64,000 bases of DNA from Nonomuraea angiospora (GTDB lineage: Bacteria; Actinomycetota; Actinomycetes; Streptosporangiales; Streptosporangiaceae): the NCBI RefSeq assembly GCF_014873145.1, contig NZ_JADBEK010000001.1, forward strand, positions 3,472,001 to 3,536,000, given 5' to 3'. Positions 8,532 through 15,760 of the stretch are shown here, piece by piece. The stretch's first letter is position 1, and every line of letters starts with the position of its first letter. Both the position numbers and the translations under genes were made by a program. The notes under the pieces were generated by a model, which did no database searches, was not told the origin of the DNA, and was given only the letters and a program-made list of their open reading frames with translations.

Positions 8532-9691
8532 GAATTCTTGGGATGATCTCCGGCACGTCGCACGACGGGATCGACGTGGCCGTCGTGGACTTCGAGCTCG
8601 TCGGCGGCCTGCTCGAAGGCCGGGTGGGTCACACGGCGAGCACGCCGTACCCGGCGGAGCTGCGGGCCCGGCTGATCGCGGCGCTGCCGCCGGCCGAGAC
8701 GACGCTGGCCGAGGTGTGCGTGCTCGACACGCTCATCGGGCAGAGCTTCGCCGAGGCCGCGGCGTCGGCGATCGCGCTGGGCGGGCCCGTCGACCTGATC
8801 GTCTCGCACGGGCAGACCGTCTTCCACTGGGTGGAGGGCACGCACGCGCTCGGCACGCTGCAGATCGGCCAGCCCGCGTGGATCGCCGAGCGGACCGGCG
8901 TCCCGGTGCTGTCGGACGTGCGCGTGCGGGACATCACGGCGGGCGGGCACGGGGCGCCGCTGGTGTCGGTGCTGGACGGGCTGCTGCTGCGGGCCCACGA
9001 GGGCGGGGCGGCGGCGCTCAACCTGGGCGGCATCGCGAACATGACCGTGGTGCGCGGCGGCGAGCTGTACGCCTACGACCTCGGGCCCGCGAACGCGCTG
9101 ATCGACGCGGTGGTCACGAGCAGGGGGCTGAACGAGCGGGGCTTCGACGCGGACGGGCGGATCGCGGCCTCGGGCCGGGTGGACGAGCGGCTGCTGGAGG
9201 TGCTGCTGGACGAGCCCTACTACGCGCTGGCGGCCCCCAAGAGCACCGGCAAGGAGCTGTTCCACCTCGGCTACGTGGAGGCCGCCCTGGCCCGGGCGGG
9301 ACGCGCGCCCGGGGACGCCGACCTGGTGGCCACGCTCACCGAGCTGACCGTCCGGACGGTGGCCCGGGACGTGCGGGCCGCCGGGGTGGGCGCGCTGGTC
9401 GTCTCGGGCGGCGGCTGCCGCAACCCCGTGATCATGGACGGGCTGCGGGCCGCGCTGCCCGGCGTGGACGTGGCGCCGTCCGACGACTACGGAGCCCCGT
9501 CCGACGACAAGGAGGCCATCGCGTTCGCGCTGATCGGCTGGCTGACCGCGCACGGCCTGCCCGGCACGGCGCCGGGAGGGACGGGCGCCCGGGAGGCCCG
9601 CATCCTCGGCACGCTGACGCCCGGCGCGGGGCCGCTCGCGCTCCCGGCGCCGGTCGCCGAGCCGCCGCGCTCGCTGGTGCTGACACGATGA
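8528..9691 (+). CDS. anmK: Anhydro-N-acetylmuramic acid kinase
   Basis: 387 residues, full length for AnmK. The enzyme opens the 1,6-anhydro ring and phosphorylates it, giving MurNAc-6-phosphate from ATP in the cytoplasm. Seen: [20 protein letters not shown] (phosphate-binding start), [34 protein letters not shown], and [14 protein letters not shown] with Asp184 at the catalytic-base position (E. coli has DTGPGN, so two neighbouring residues differ). The adenosine-side motif is [16 protein letters not shown] near residue 298. It overlaps both neighbours by four bases. No MurQ etherase gene is present nearby, so the fate of the product is not encoded here. Confidence 0.95.
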   Translation: MRILGMISGTSHDGIDVAVVDFELVGGLLEGRVGHTASTPYPAELRARLIAALPPAETTLAEVCVLDTLIGQSFAEAAASAIALGGPVDLIVSHGQTVFHWVEGTHALGTLQIGQPAWIAERTGVPVLSDVRVRDITAGGHGAPLVSVLDGLLLRAHEGGAAALNLGGIANMTVVRGGELYAYDLGPANALIDAVVTSRGLNERGFDADGRIAASGRVDERLLEVLLDEPYYALAAPKSTGKELFHLGYVEAALARAGRAPGDADLVATLTELTVRTVARDVRAAGVGALVVSGGGCRNPVIMDGLRAALPGVDVAPSDDYGAPSDDKEAIAFALIGWLTAHGLPGTAPGGTGAREARILGTLTPGAGPLALPAPVAEPPRSLVLTR

Positions 9692-10749
9692 GCCGGTCGC
9701 CGGGCGACGAACAGGTGAGCCCCCCGCCGGGCGTGGTCATGGCCGCGCGGACGCCGTGGTTCGACCTCACCGAGTGCTCCGGTCACCGGACCGTGCGCCG
9801 GCAGGGCGGCGAACTCGTCGGCGAGGCGCCGATGACCCTGGACACCAGCCACGACCTCGCCTCGGTCACGAAGGTCGTGGGCACCACGACGGCGCTCATC
9901 CGGCTGGTGTCCGACCGGCTGGTGGACCTGGACGCGCCGCTGAGCGCGTACCTCACCCGCTCGTACGAGGCGATCACCGTGCGGGACCTGCTCCTGCACC
10001 GCGGCGGGCTGTGGGAGTGGTGGCCGCTCTACATCCAGCCGGCGCCGCCGCCCCCGCGCTACCGCCCCGGCCGCGCCCGCCACTACTCCGACCTCGGCTT
10101 CGTGCTGCTCGGCCGGATCGTCGAGACCGTCACCGGCCTGGGCCTGGACCAGGCCGTGACCGAGCTGGTCACCGAGCCGCTCGGTCTCGGCTCGACGGGG
10201 TACGGCCGCCCGACGGGCCCCGAGGTGGCCATGGGCGCCCTGGACGACCGGATCGAGATGGCCATGCTCGACACCGGCCGGCCCTACCCCGTGCCGTACC
10301 GCAGCTCCGACTTCGCGCGCTGGCGGGCCGGTCCGGTGCTCGGGGAGGTCGCCGACGGCAACGCCCACCACGTCTTCGGCGGGGTCGCGGGGCACGCCGG
10401 GCTCTTCTCGACCGTGCCGGACCTGCTCGCCTACGGCCTGGCGATGTCCCGCTACCAGGAGTACGACCGGCTGTGGCGGCCCGAAGTGGCCAGGGAGTTC
10501 TTCACCCCCGGCCCCGACGCCGGGCAGGCCCTGGGGTTCCGCACGTACGAGCTGCGGCTGTCGGAGGAGACCGTCACCGTGCTCGGCCACCCCGGCTTCG
10601 TCGGCTGCGCGGTCGGCTTCGTGCCCGGCCGCGACATCGCCCTGGCCCTGGCGAGCAACCGCCTGCTCGTCGAGGACGACCCCACCCCCACCGACGCCCT
10701 CTGGGACGGCCTGCTCCAGGCCACCACGCAACGATCGAGGACCGCATGA
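9688..10749 (+). CDS. Beta-lactamase-fold serine hydrolase, possible muropeptide amidase (AmiE/YbbE-like)
   Basis: 353 residues without signal peptide. Class C beta-lactamase/AmpH-type motifs: SVTK with nucleophile Ser59 and Lys62; a Tyr motif YSD at residues 133-135 (YxN usual); LGHPGFVGC near the C-terminus at the KTG-equivalent region, where the Lys/His is replaced by the HPG triad seen in some esterase-like members. The Bacillus MurNAc operon carries a beta-lactamase-fold N-acetylmuramyl-L-alanine amidase (AmiE, formerly YbbE), so cleavage of the stem peptide from imported anhydro-muropeptides is a reasonable role. That is inference; an esterase or peptidase role is possible. Starts in an ATGA overlap with anmK and ends in one with the ATPase gene. 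Confidence 0.8.
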   Translation: MSRSPGDEQVSPPPGVVMAARTPWFDLTECSGHRTVRRQGGELVGEAPMTLDTSHDLASVTKVVGTTTALIRLVSDRLVDLDAPLSAYLTRSYEAITVRDLLLHRGGLWEWWPLYIQPAPPPPRYRPGRARHYSDLGFVLLGRIVETVTGLGLDQAVTELVTEPLGLGSTGYGRPTGPEVAMGALDDRIEMAMLDTGRPYPVPYRSSDFARWRAGPVLGEVADGNAHHVFGGVAGHAGLFSTVPDLLAYGLAMSRYQEYDRLWRPEVAREFFTPGPDAGQALGFRTYELRLSEETVTVLGHPGFVGCAVGFVPGRDIALALASNRLLVEDDPTPTDALWDGLLQATTQRSRTA

Positions 10750-12335
10750 CCCCCCTCCTGGAGATCCGTGACCTCTCGGTCGCCTTCCGCACCCGCAGGC
10801 AGGACGTCACCGTCGTCAAGGGCGTCTCGATGGAGGTCCTGCCCGGCCAGACCGTCGCGGTGGTCGGCGAGTCGGGCTCCGGCAAGTCCACCACGGCCGC
10901 CGCCGTCAACCGGCTGCTGCCGGACAACGGCCGCGTCACCGGCGGCCGGATCCTGTTCGACGGCCGCGACCTGACCGCGCTCTCCGGGCGCGAGATGCGG
11001 GCGATCCGCGGCGCGGGCATCGGCCTGGTCCCCCAGGACCCCATGTCGAACCTCAACCCGCTCATGCGCGTCGGCGACCAGATCGCCGAGGCGCTCGAGG
11101 TCCACGGCGTGGCCACCGGCAAGGCGGCCCGGTCCCGCGTGCTCGAACTCCTGGACCTCGTCGGCATCCCCGACCCGGCCCGCCGGATCGGGCAGTACCC
11201 GCACGAGTTCTCCGGCGGCATGCGCCAGCGCGCCCTGATCGCCATGGGGCTGGCCTGCCGGCCGAAGCTGCTCATCGCCGACGAGCCAACCTCCGCGCTG
11301 GACGTGACCGTGCAGCGGCGCATCCTCGACCAGCTCGAACAGCTCACCGCCGAGATGGGCACGGCCGTCCTGCTCATCACGCACGACCTGGCGCTGGCGG
11401 CGGAGCGGGCCGACGTGGTGGCCGTCATGCACGACGGCCGGATCGTCGAGACCGGGCGGGCGGCGGAGATCCTCGCCGAGCCCGCGCACGAGTACACCAG
11501 GCGGCTGCTGAACGCCGTGCCGAGCCTGTCGTCGGTGCGCGTCGCGCAACCGTCTCAGGAGAGCGAGGACCTGGTGGTGGTCGAGGGCCTGCGCAAGGTG
11601 TTCCCGATCAGGGGCACGGGCGAGGAGCTGACCGCGGTGGACGAGGTGTCCTTCCGGATCCCGAAGGGCCGTACCGTGTCGATCGTGGGCGAGTCGGGCT
11701 CGGGCAAGTCGACCACCGCCAACCTGCTGCTCGGCCTCGACGACCTCACCTCCGGCAGCATCCGCTTCGACGGCACCGACCTGGCCGCGCTCGGCAGGCG
11801 GGAGCTGTTCGCCTTCCGGCGGCGGGTCCAGCCGGTGTTCCAGAACCCGTACGCCTCGCTCGACCCCCGCTACCCGGTCGGGAAGTCGATCGCCGAGCCC
11901 CTGCGGGTGCACCGCGTCGGCACCGCGGCCGAGCGCCGCAAGGCCGCCGCCGAGCTGCTGGAGAAGGTGTCGCTGCCCGCGTCCATGGCCGACCGGCTGC
12001 CGCACGAGCTGTCCGGCGGCCAGCGCCAGCGGGTGGCCATCGCCCGGGCGCTGGCGCTCTCGCCCGAGCTGGTCGTGCTGGACGAGGCCGTCTCGGCGCT
12101 CGACGTGCTGGCGCAGGCGCAGATCCTGGAGCTGCTCGCCGGGCTGCAGCGCGAGCTCGGGCTGAGCTACCTGTTCATCAGCCACGACCTGGCCGTCGTA
12201 CGGATGATCTCGCACGAGGTGCACGTCATGCGCGGCGGGCGGATCGTGGAGAGCGGCACCGCCGAGGACGTCTTCGACCGCCCGGCCGCGGACTACACCC
12301 GCGAGCTGCTCGCGGCGATCCCCGGCAACAGGTAG
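10746..12335 (+). CDS. Double ABC transporter ATP-binding protein (DppD-DppF fusion)
   Basis: 529 residues with two complete nucleotide-binding domains. Domain 1, about residues 1-265: Walker A GESGSGKS (41-48), Q-loop VPQDP, signature FSGGMRQRA, Walker B LLIADEP, switch His in LLITHDL. Domain 2, about residues 275-529: Walker A GESGSGKS, VFQNP, LSGGQRQRV, VVLDEA, FISHDL. Such fusions replace separate DppD and DppF and energise the two upstream permeases. In domain 2 Walker B reads LDEAVSALD; the catalytic Glu is kept. Last gene of the operon; the HxlR gene follows after about 30 bases with its own strong ribosome site. Confidence 0.95.
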   Translation: MTPLLEIRDLSVAFRTRRQDVTVVKGVSMEVLPGQTVAVVGESGSGKSTTAAAVNRLLPDNGRVTGGRILFDGRDLTALSGREMRAIRGAGIGLVPQDPMSNLNPLMRVGDQIAEALEVHGVATGKAARSRVLELLDLVGIPDPARRIGQYPHEFSGGMRQRALIAMGLACRPKLLIADEPTSALDVTVQRRILDQLEQLTAEMGTAVLLITHDLALAAERADVVAVMHDGRIVETGRAAEILAEPAHEYTRRLLNAVPSLSSVRVAQPSQESEDLVVVEGLRKVFPIRGTGEELTAVDEVSFRIPKGRTVSIVGESGSGKSTTANLLLGLDDLTSGSIRFDGTDLAALGRRELFAFRRRVQPVFQNPYASLDPRYPVGKSIAEPLRVHRVGTAAERRKAAAELLEKVSLPASMADRLPHELSGGQRQRVAIARALALSPELVVLDEAVSALDVLAQAQILELLAGLQRELGLSYLFISHDLAVVRMISHEVHVMRGGRIVESGTAEDVFDRPAADYTRELLAAIPGNR

Positions 12336-12366
12336 GTTGGAAATTCGGACTCTCTCGGAGGTGAGC

Positions 12367-12795
12367 ATGCCCAGGGAATGCTCGATCGCCAACGCGCTGA
12401 CGGTCGTCGGCGAGCGCTGGAGCCTGCTGGCCATGCGGGAGGTCCTGCTGGGCGTGCGCCGCTTCGACCAGATCGCCCGCAACACCGGCGCCAGCCGCGA
12501 CATCCTCACCACCAGGCTGCGCAAGCTGGAGGAGGTCGGGCTGCTGGAGCGCGAGCTGTACGAGTCGCACCCGCCGCGCTACGAGTACGTGCTGACCGAG
12601 GCGGGGCGGGCGCTGCACTCGGTGCTGCTGTCGCTCATGGACTGGGGCGACCGGTACGTCACGAAGGGCGAGCCGCCGACGGTGTGGCGGCACAGCTGCG
12701 GCGAGCCGCTGGAGCCGCTCATGGTGTGCGCGCACTGCCGCGAGCCCGTCCACACCGAGGACATGTCCGTTATACGCGTACACCAGCCGCAGTAG
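12367..12795 (+). CDS. HxlR-family transcriptional regulator
   Basis: 142 residues from the ATG preceded by GGAGGTGAGC; a TTG 30 bases upstream is a weaker option. The winged helix-turn-helix is typical HxlR: CSIANALTVVGERWSLLAMREVLLGVRRFDQIARNTGASRDILTTRLRKLEEVGLLER. Cys5 sits where many HxlR proteins have a redox-active cysteine. A C-terminal extension (SCGEPLEPLMVCAHCREPVH) adds three cysteines and histidines that could bind zinc. It lies just downstream of the anmK operon and 25 bases before the nitrilase-family gene; whether it regulates either is unknown. Confidence 0.88.
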   Translation: MPRECSIANALTVVGERWSLLAMREVLLGVRRFDQIARNTGASRDILTTRLRKLEEVGLLERELYESHPPRYEYVLTEAGRALHSVLLSLMDWGDRYVTKGEPPTVWRHSCGEPLEPLMVCAHCREPVHTEDMSVIRVHQPQ

Positions 12796-12820
12796 GCCCT
12801 CCACCCGTCACAGTGGAAGG

Positions 12821-13552
12821 GTGAAGATCCTCCTGGTTCAGCCCCCTCACTGGTCTCCCGACGGCCACGCCAACTTCGACGCGATCGAGCAGCTCGTCAC
12901 CGCGCGCTCGGGAGACGTGCTGCTCCTGCCCGAGCTGGCGGGCGCCGACCTGCCCCGTGCCGAATACCTGGCCAGGGTGCGCGACCTGGCCAAGGCCACG
13001 GGGATGGCGGTCGTCGGCGGGTCGCACTACGACGGACCGGTCAACCGGGGCGCCGTGTTCGACGCCGGGGGCGAGTTGCTGGCCGAGTACGACAAGGTCC
13101 ATCCCTACGACGTCGAACGGCGCTCGGGCGTGGTCCCCGGCCTCCCGAGCGCGGGCTTCGAGTTACACGGCCGCCGCATGCACGTCCTGCTCTGCGCCGA
13201 CCTCTGGTATTCGGCCAGCCTGGCCGGGCGCGACGGCCTCGACGCGGTGCTGGTGCCGGCCTTCTCGATCACCCGCTGGGACGGCCCCGCCCCGGCGCGC
13301 GAGCTGTGGCAGCACATGACCGTGGCTCGGGCGTACGAGTTCATGACGTACGTGGCGGTCAGCGACTGGCACCACGAGACCACCTACCACGGGCATCCCT
13401 GCGCGGGCGTCGCCGGGGTCGCCAACCCCTGCCCGCGCACCCGCGCCGGCTTCTTCACCGGCACGGGCGACGACCCGGTCTCGGCCCACGACCTGGACTT
13501 CGACCGCCTGGACGCCTTCCGCCGCGACCGCGCGGACCGTGGCTTCCGTTAG
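12821..13552 (+). CDS. Carbon-nitrogen hydrolase (nitrilase superfamily)
   Basis: 243 residues from a GTG start. The Glu-Lys-Cys triad is visible: Glu38 in LLLPEL, Lys92 in YDKVHP and Cys125 in VLLCADLWY. The fold cleaves non-peptide C-N bonds of amides or nitriles in the cytoplasm. After the catalytic Cys the sequence ARAYEFMTYVAVSDW matches the usual region. The length is short of the 260-300 residues common in the family. No Shine-Dalgarno is obvious; CACAGT at 12809-12814 stands six bases before the GTG, so a leaderless message is possible. Substrate not predictable. Confidence 0.85.
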   Translation: MKILLVQPPHWSPDGHANFDAIEQLVTARSGDVLLLPELAGADLPRAEYLARVRDLAKATGMAVVGGSHYDGPVNRGAVFDAGGELLAEYDKVHPYDVERRSGVVPGLPSAGFELHGRRMHVLLCADLWYSASLAGRDGLDAVLVPAFSITRWDGPAPARELWQHMTVARAYEFMTYVAVSDWHHETTYHGHPCAGVAGVANPCPRTRAGFFTGTGDDPVSAHDLDFDRLDAFRRDRADRGFR

Positions 13553-13590
13553 GGGCTTCCGTCAGGGGCTTCCGTCAGGGGCTTCCGGTA
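13551..13590. repeat. Three 13-base direct repeats (GGGGCTTCCGTCA type)
   Basis: Directly after the nitrilase-family stop the unit GGGGCTTCCGTCA is repeated two full times, with a third copy ending GGTA and a truncated copy formed by the gene's own last codons (GGCTTCCGTTA). The third copy runs straight into the palindrome upstream of the sensor-domain gene. Either slipped-strand growth of the gene end or iterated protein-binding sites would explain it. Confidence 0.8.
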
Positions 13591-13604
13591 GGGCTGTCCC
13601 TACC
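13587..13604. promoter_or_regulatory. Perfect inverted repeat upstream of the sensor-domain gene
   Basis: GGTAGGG-CTGT-CCCTACC, seven-base arms with a four-base centre, 60 bases before the start codon of the sensor-domain protein. The position is right for an operator or activator site of the promoter whose -10 is probably TAGCGT at 13651-13656. The binding protein is not evident from neighbours. Confidence 0.6.
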
Positions 13605-13663
13605 ACGGAATGGGCCGCGCGCAGGTTCGATCCGGTCCGGCCGCCGCTCGTAGCGTCGTGTCC

Positions 13664-14326
13664 ATGACAACCCTCCAGCGCAGACTCGCCGCCGACACCC
13701 GCTACACGCTGCTCGGGCTCCCCCTGTCCGTGGCCTCCTTCGGCGTCACCGTCGTCGGCGTCTCGGCGGGCCTGGGCGGCGCCGTCGCCTTCGTCGGCCT
13801 GCCGGTGCTCGCCGCGACCGCCGCCGCCTCCCGGCACCTGGCCGACCTCGAACGCGTCGCGCTCCCCGGCGTGCTCGGCCACCCCGTCGCCCGCCCGCCG
13901 TACACGTCCGCCCCCGAGGGCGCCGGCTGGTTACGCCGCATGATGAACCCCCTGGCGAGCGGGCAGGCGTGGATGGACCTGCTGCACGGGATCATCGCGT
14001 TCCCGTTCGCGCTGGCCTCCTTCGTGCTCACCGCCACGTGGTGGCTCGGGGCCGTCGCCGGCCTGACCTTCCCCGTCTACGGCTGGGCCGTGGCCCGGAT
14101 CCCGGGCGTCGGCGACGGGCTGCCGGAGTGGCTCGCGTTCTACGGCGACCCCACGGCGTTCGTGATCGTCAACACCGTGGCGGGCGCCCTGTTCGCCCTG
14201 ACCCTGGTGCCGGTGGCCCGGATGGCCGCCCTGCTCAAGGCGGGCATCGCGCAGACCATGCTCACCCGGGCCGCCTACCCGCGGCCCGCCGCCACCCAGG
14301 AGCAGGCGTGGATCGCCGGCCGGTGA
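13664..14326 (+). CDS. Standalone sensor-domain (PF13796-type) membrane protein
   Basis: 220 residues from the ATG at 13664; an in-frame upstream extension lacks support. Four hydrophobic segments are seen at about residues 20-60 (two) and 125-195 (two), with the soluble linker HLADLERVALPGVLGHPVARPPY between pairs; this is the actinobacterial putative sensor domain that usually forms the N-terminus of histidine kinases. Here no kinase domain follows and no kinase gene is adjacent, so it is a free sensor module. TAGCGT at 13651-13656 stands seven bases before ATG without a Shine-Dalgarno, suggesting a leaderless message. Role unknown; a PadR- or two-component-linked function is only a guess. 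Confidence 0.8.
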   Translation: MTTLQRRLAADTRYTLLGLPLSVASFGVTVVGVSAGLGGAVAFVGLPVLAATAAASRHLADLERVALPGVLGHPVARPPYTSAPEGAGWLRRMMNPLASGQAWMDLLHGIIAFPFALASFVLTATWWLGAVAGLTFPVYGWAVARIPGVGDGLPEWLAFYGDPTAFVIVNTVAGALFALTLVPVARMAALLKAGIAQTMLTRAAYPRPAATQEQAWIAGR

Positions 14327-14340
14327 CCCACCCGTCCCCC

Positions 14341-15144
14341 TCAGCCATGTCCGGGCGAGGGCGTGAGGGCGTCGGCGACCTGGCGGGTGACGCGGCGGCC
14401 GATGAGGGCCAGGAGCTTGCGCGGGCGGCGCGGCATCAGGTGGGCCAGGCCCAGGTTGCCGCGGCCGGGCACCACGTAGCCGCGGTCGCGGTCGAACGCG
14501 CGCAGGGCCGTCGTGACGACCAGCTCGGGGGTGGCGAGCTTGGCGCCGATGGCCGCCTGCCTGGAGCCGATCCGGTCGAAGAACGGGGTCTCGACCGGCC
14601 CCGGCGCGACCGCCAGCACCTTCACGCCGGTGCCGCGCAGCTCGCTCCAGAGCGCGAGGCTGAAGTTGAGCACGAACGTCTTGGACGAGGCGTACGTCGC
14701 GAAGTACGGGGCGACGTTGAAGCCGGCCGTGGAGCCCACGTTCAGCACGCCGCCGGAGCCCCGGGCGAGCATGCCCGGCAGGAACGCGTGCGTCAGCCCC
14801 ACCAGCGCGACGACGTTGACCATGAGCTCCTCGTGCTCGCGCTCCGGCGCGATCCGCGCGAAGTGCCCGGCCGTGCCGAAGCCGGCGTTGTTGACGAGCA
14901 GCTCGACGGCGATGCCGCGGGCGGCGACCTCTTCGGCGACCCGCGGGGCCGCGTCGGGGGCGGACAGGTCCTGGACGAGCACCTCGGCCCGCACCCCGTG
15001 GGCCTGGCGCAGCGAGGCGGCGAGGGCGTCGAGCGCGGGGCCGGACCTGGCGACCAGCACCAGGTCATGCCCTCGGGCGGCCAGTTGACGCGCGAACTCG
15101 GCGCCGATCCCGGAGGAGGCTCCGGTGACAAGTGCGTAAGTCAT
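14341..15144 (-). CDS. Short-chain dehydrogenase/reductase (SDR)
   Basis: 267 residues, classical SDR length. NAD(P)-binding TGASSGIG (residues 7-14), NNAG (about 90-93) and catalytic Ser with YxxxK (YASSK, about 152-156) are all present. SSSG-type NADP preference is suggested by the basic residue after the second strand (VARS). It is divergent from a TetR regulator with a 21-base palindrome in the shared 70-base spacer, so expression is very likely controlled by that regulator. Substrate unknown; the family includes short-chain alcohol, ketone and fatty-acyl reductases. Confidence 0.9.
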   Translation of the reverse strand: MTYALVTGASSGIGAEFARQLAARGHDLVLVARSGPALDALAASLRQAHGVRAEVLVQDLSAPDAAPRVAEEVAARGIAVELLVNNAGFGTAGHFARIAPEREHEELMVNVVALVGLTHAFLPGMLARGSGGVLNVGSTAGFNVAPYFATYASSKTFVLNFSLALWSELRGTGVKVLAVAPGPVETPFFDRIGSRQAAIGAKLATPELVVTTALRAFDRDRGYVVPGRGNLGLAHLMPRRPRKLLALIGRRVTRQVADALTPSPGHG

Positions 15145-15147
15145 GAG

Positions 15148-15168
15148 TTAGAAAGTAGCACTTTCTAA
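15148..15168. promoter_or_regulatory. TetR-type operator palindrome between SDR and TetR genes
   Basis: Perfect inverted repeat TTAGAAAGT-AGC-ACTTTCTAA, nine-base arms around three bases, lying three bases from the SDR start codon and about 46 bases from the TetR start. AT-rich in an otherwise GC-rich setting. Placement so close to the SDR start suits steric repression of that gene; it probably also autoregulates the divergent tetR. Confidence 0.8.
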
Positions 15169-15202
15169 TAGATCTGCGCCATTTAGTCTCAGTTTTTGGC
15201 TG

Positions 15203-15208
15203 TAGCGT
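15203..15208 (+). promoter_or_regulatory. Putative -10 element (TAGCGT) of a leaderless tetR message
   Basis: TAGCGT is followed by six bases and then the ATG of the TetR gene, with no Shine-Dalgarno between. The spacing puts the transcription start at or beside the start codon. The same hexamer and spacing recur at several other genes of this window. Confidence 0.5.
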
Positions 15209-15214
15209 TCCTCT

Positions 15215-15760
15215 ATGGGAAGACTGCGGGCCGACGCCGAGCGCAGCATGCGCGCGATCATGGCGGCGGCGGAAGACGTGCTCAGCGCCAATCCGGTGGC
15301 CACGATGGAGCAGGTCGCCGAGGCGGCGGGGGTGGCCAGGGCCACCGTCCACCGCAGGTTCGCCAGCCGGGAGGCACTGATCGAGGCCATGGAGGTGGCC
15401 GCGTGGCGGGAGATCCAGGACGCCGTGCACGCCGCCCGCCCGCACACCGCGCCCGCCCAGGTGGCGCTGCACCAGGCCACGGCCAACATCCTGCAGATCA
15501 AGCCCGGCTGGCGGTTCACGCTGGCCCGCCCGGTGCCGCTCAGCACGCAGGCGCAGGCGGTGCGGGCCGAGGTGATGGAGCTGTGCGAGGCGGTGTTCGG
15601 GAAGCTGCTGGGCCCCGGCGCCGACCTCGTCTGGGCCCGGCAGGTCTATCTCGCGCTGCTGGGGGAGGCCGCGCACGGCTCTCCCCCAGGCTCCGATCCG
15701 GACACGCTGGCCACGAGGGTGATCGACACCCTCCTGCACGGCGTTCAGCGCACCGCGTAG
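15215..15760 (+). CDS. TetR/AcrR-family transcriptional regulator
   Basis: 181 residues. N-terminal helix-turn-helix: IMAAAEDVLSANPVATMEQVAEAAGVARATVHRRFASREALIEAM. The C-terminal ligand domain is short and alpha-helical. The gene is divergent from the SDR with a perfect palindrome between, the classical layout of a local TetR repressor. No Shine-Dalgarno precedes the ATG; a TAGCGT six bases upstream suggests leaderless translation. The last 16 bases overlap the 3' end of the convergent subtilase gene. Ligand presumably relates to the SDR substrate. Confidence 0.9.
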   Translation: MGRLRADAERSMRAIMAAAEDVLSANPVATMEQVAEAAGVARATVHRRFASREALIEAMEVAAWREIQDAVHAARPHTAPAQVALHQATANILQIKPGWRFTLARPVPLSTQAQAVRAEVMELCEAVFGKLLGPGADLVWARQVYLALLGEAAHGSPPGSDPDTLATRVIDTLLHGVQRTA

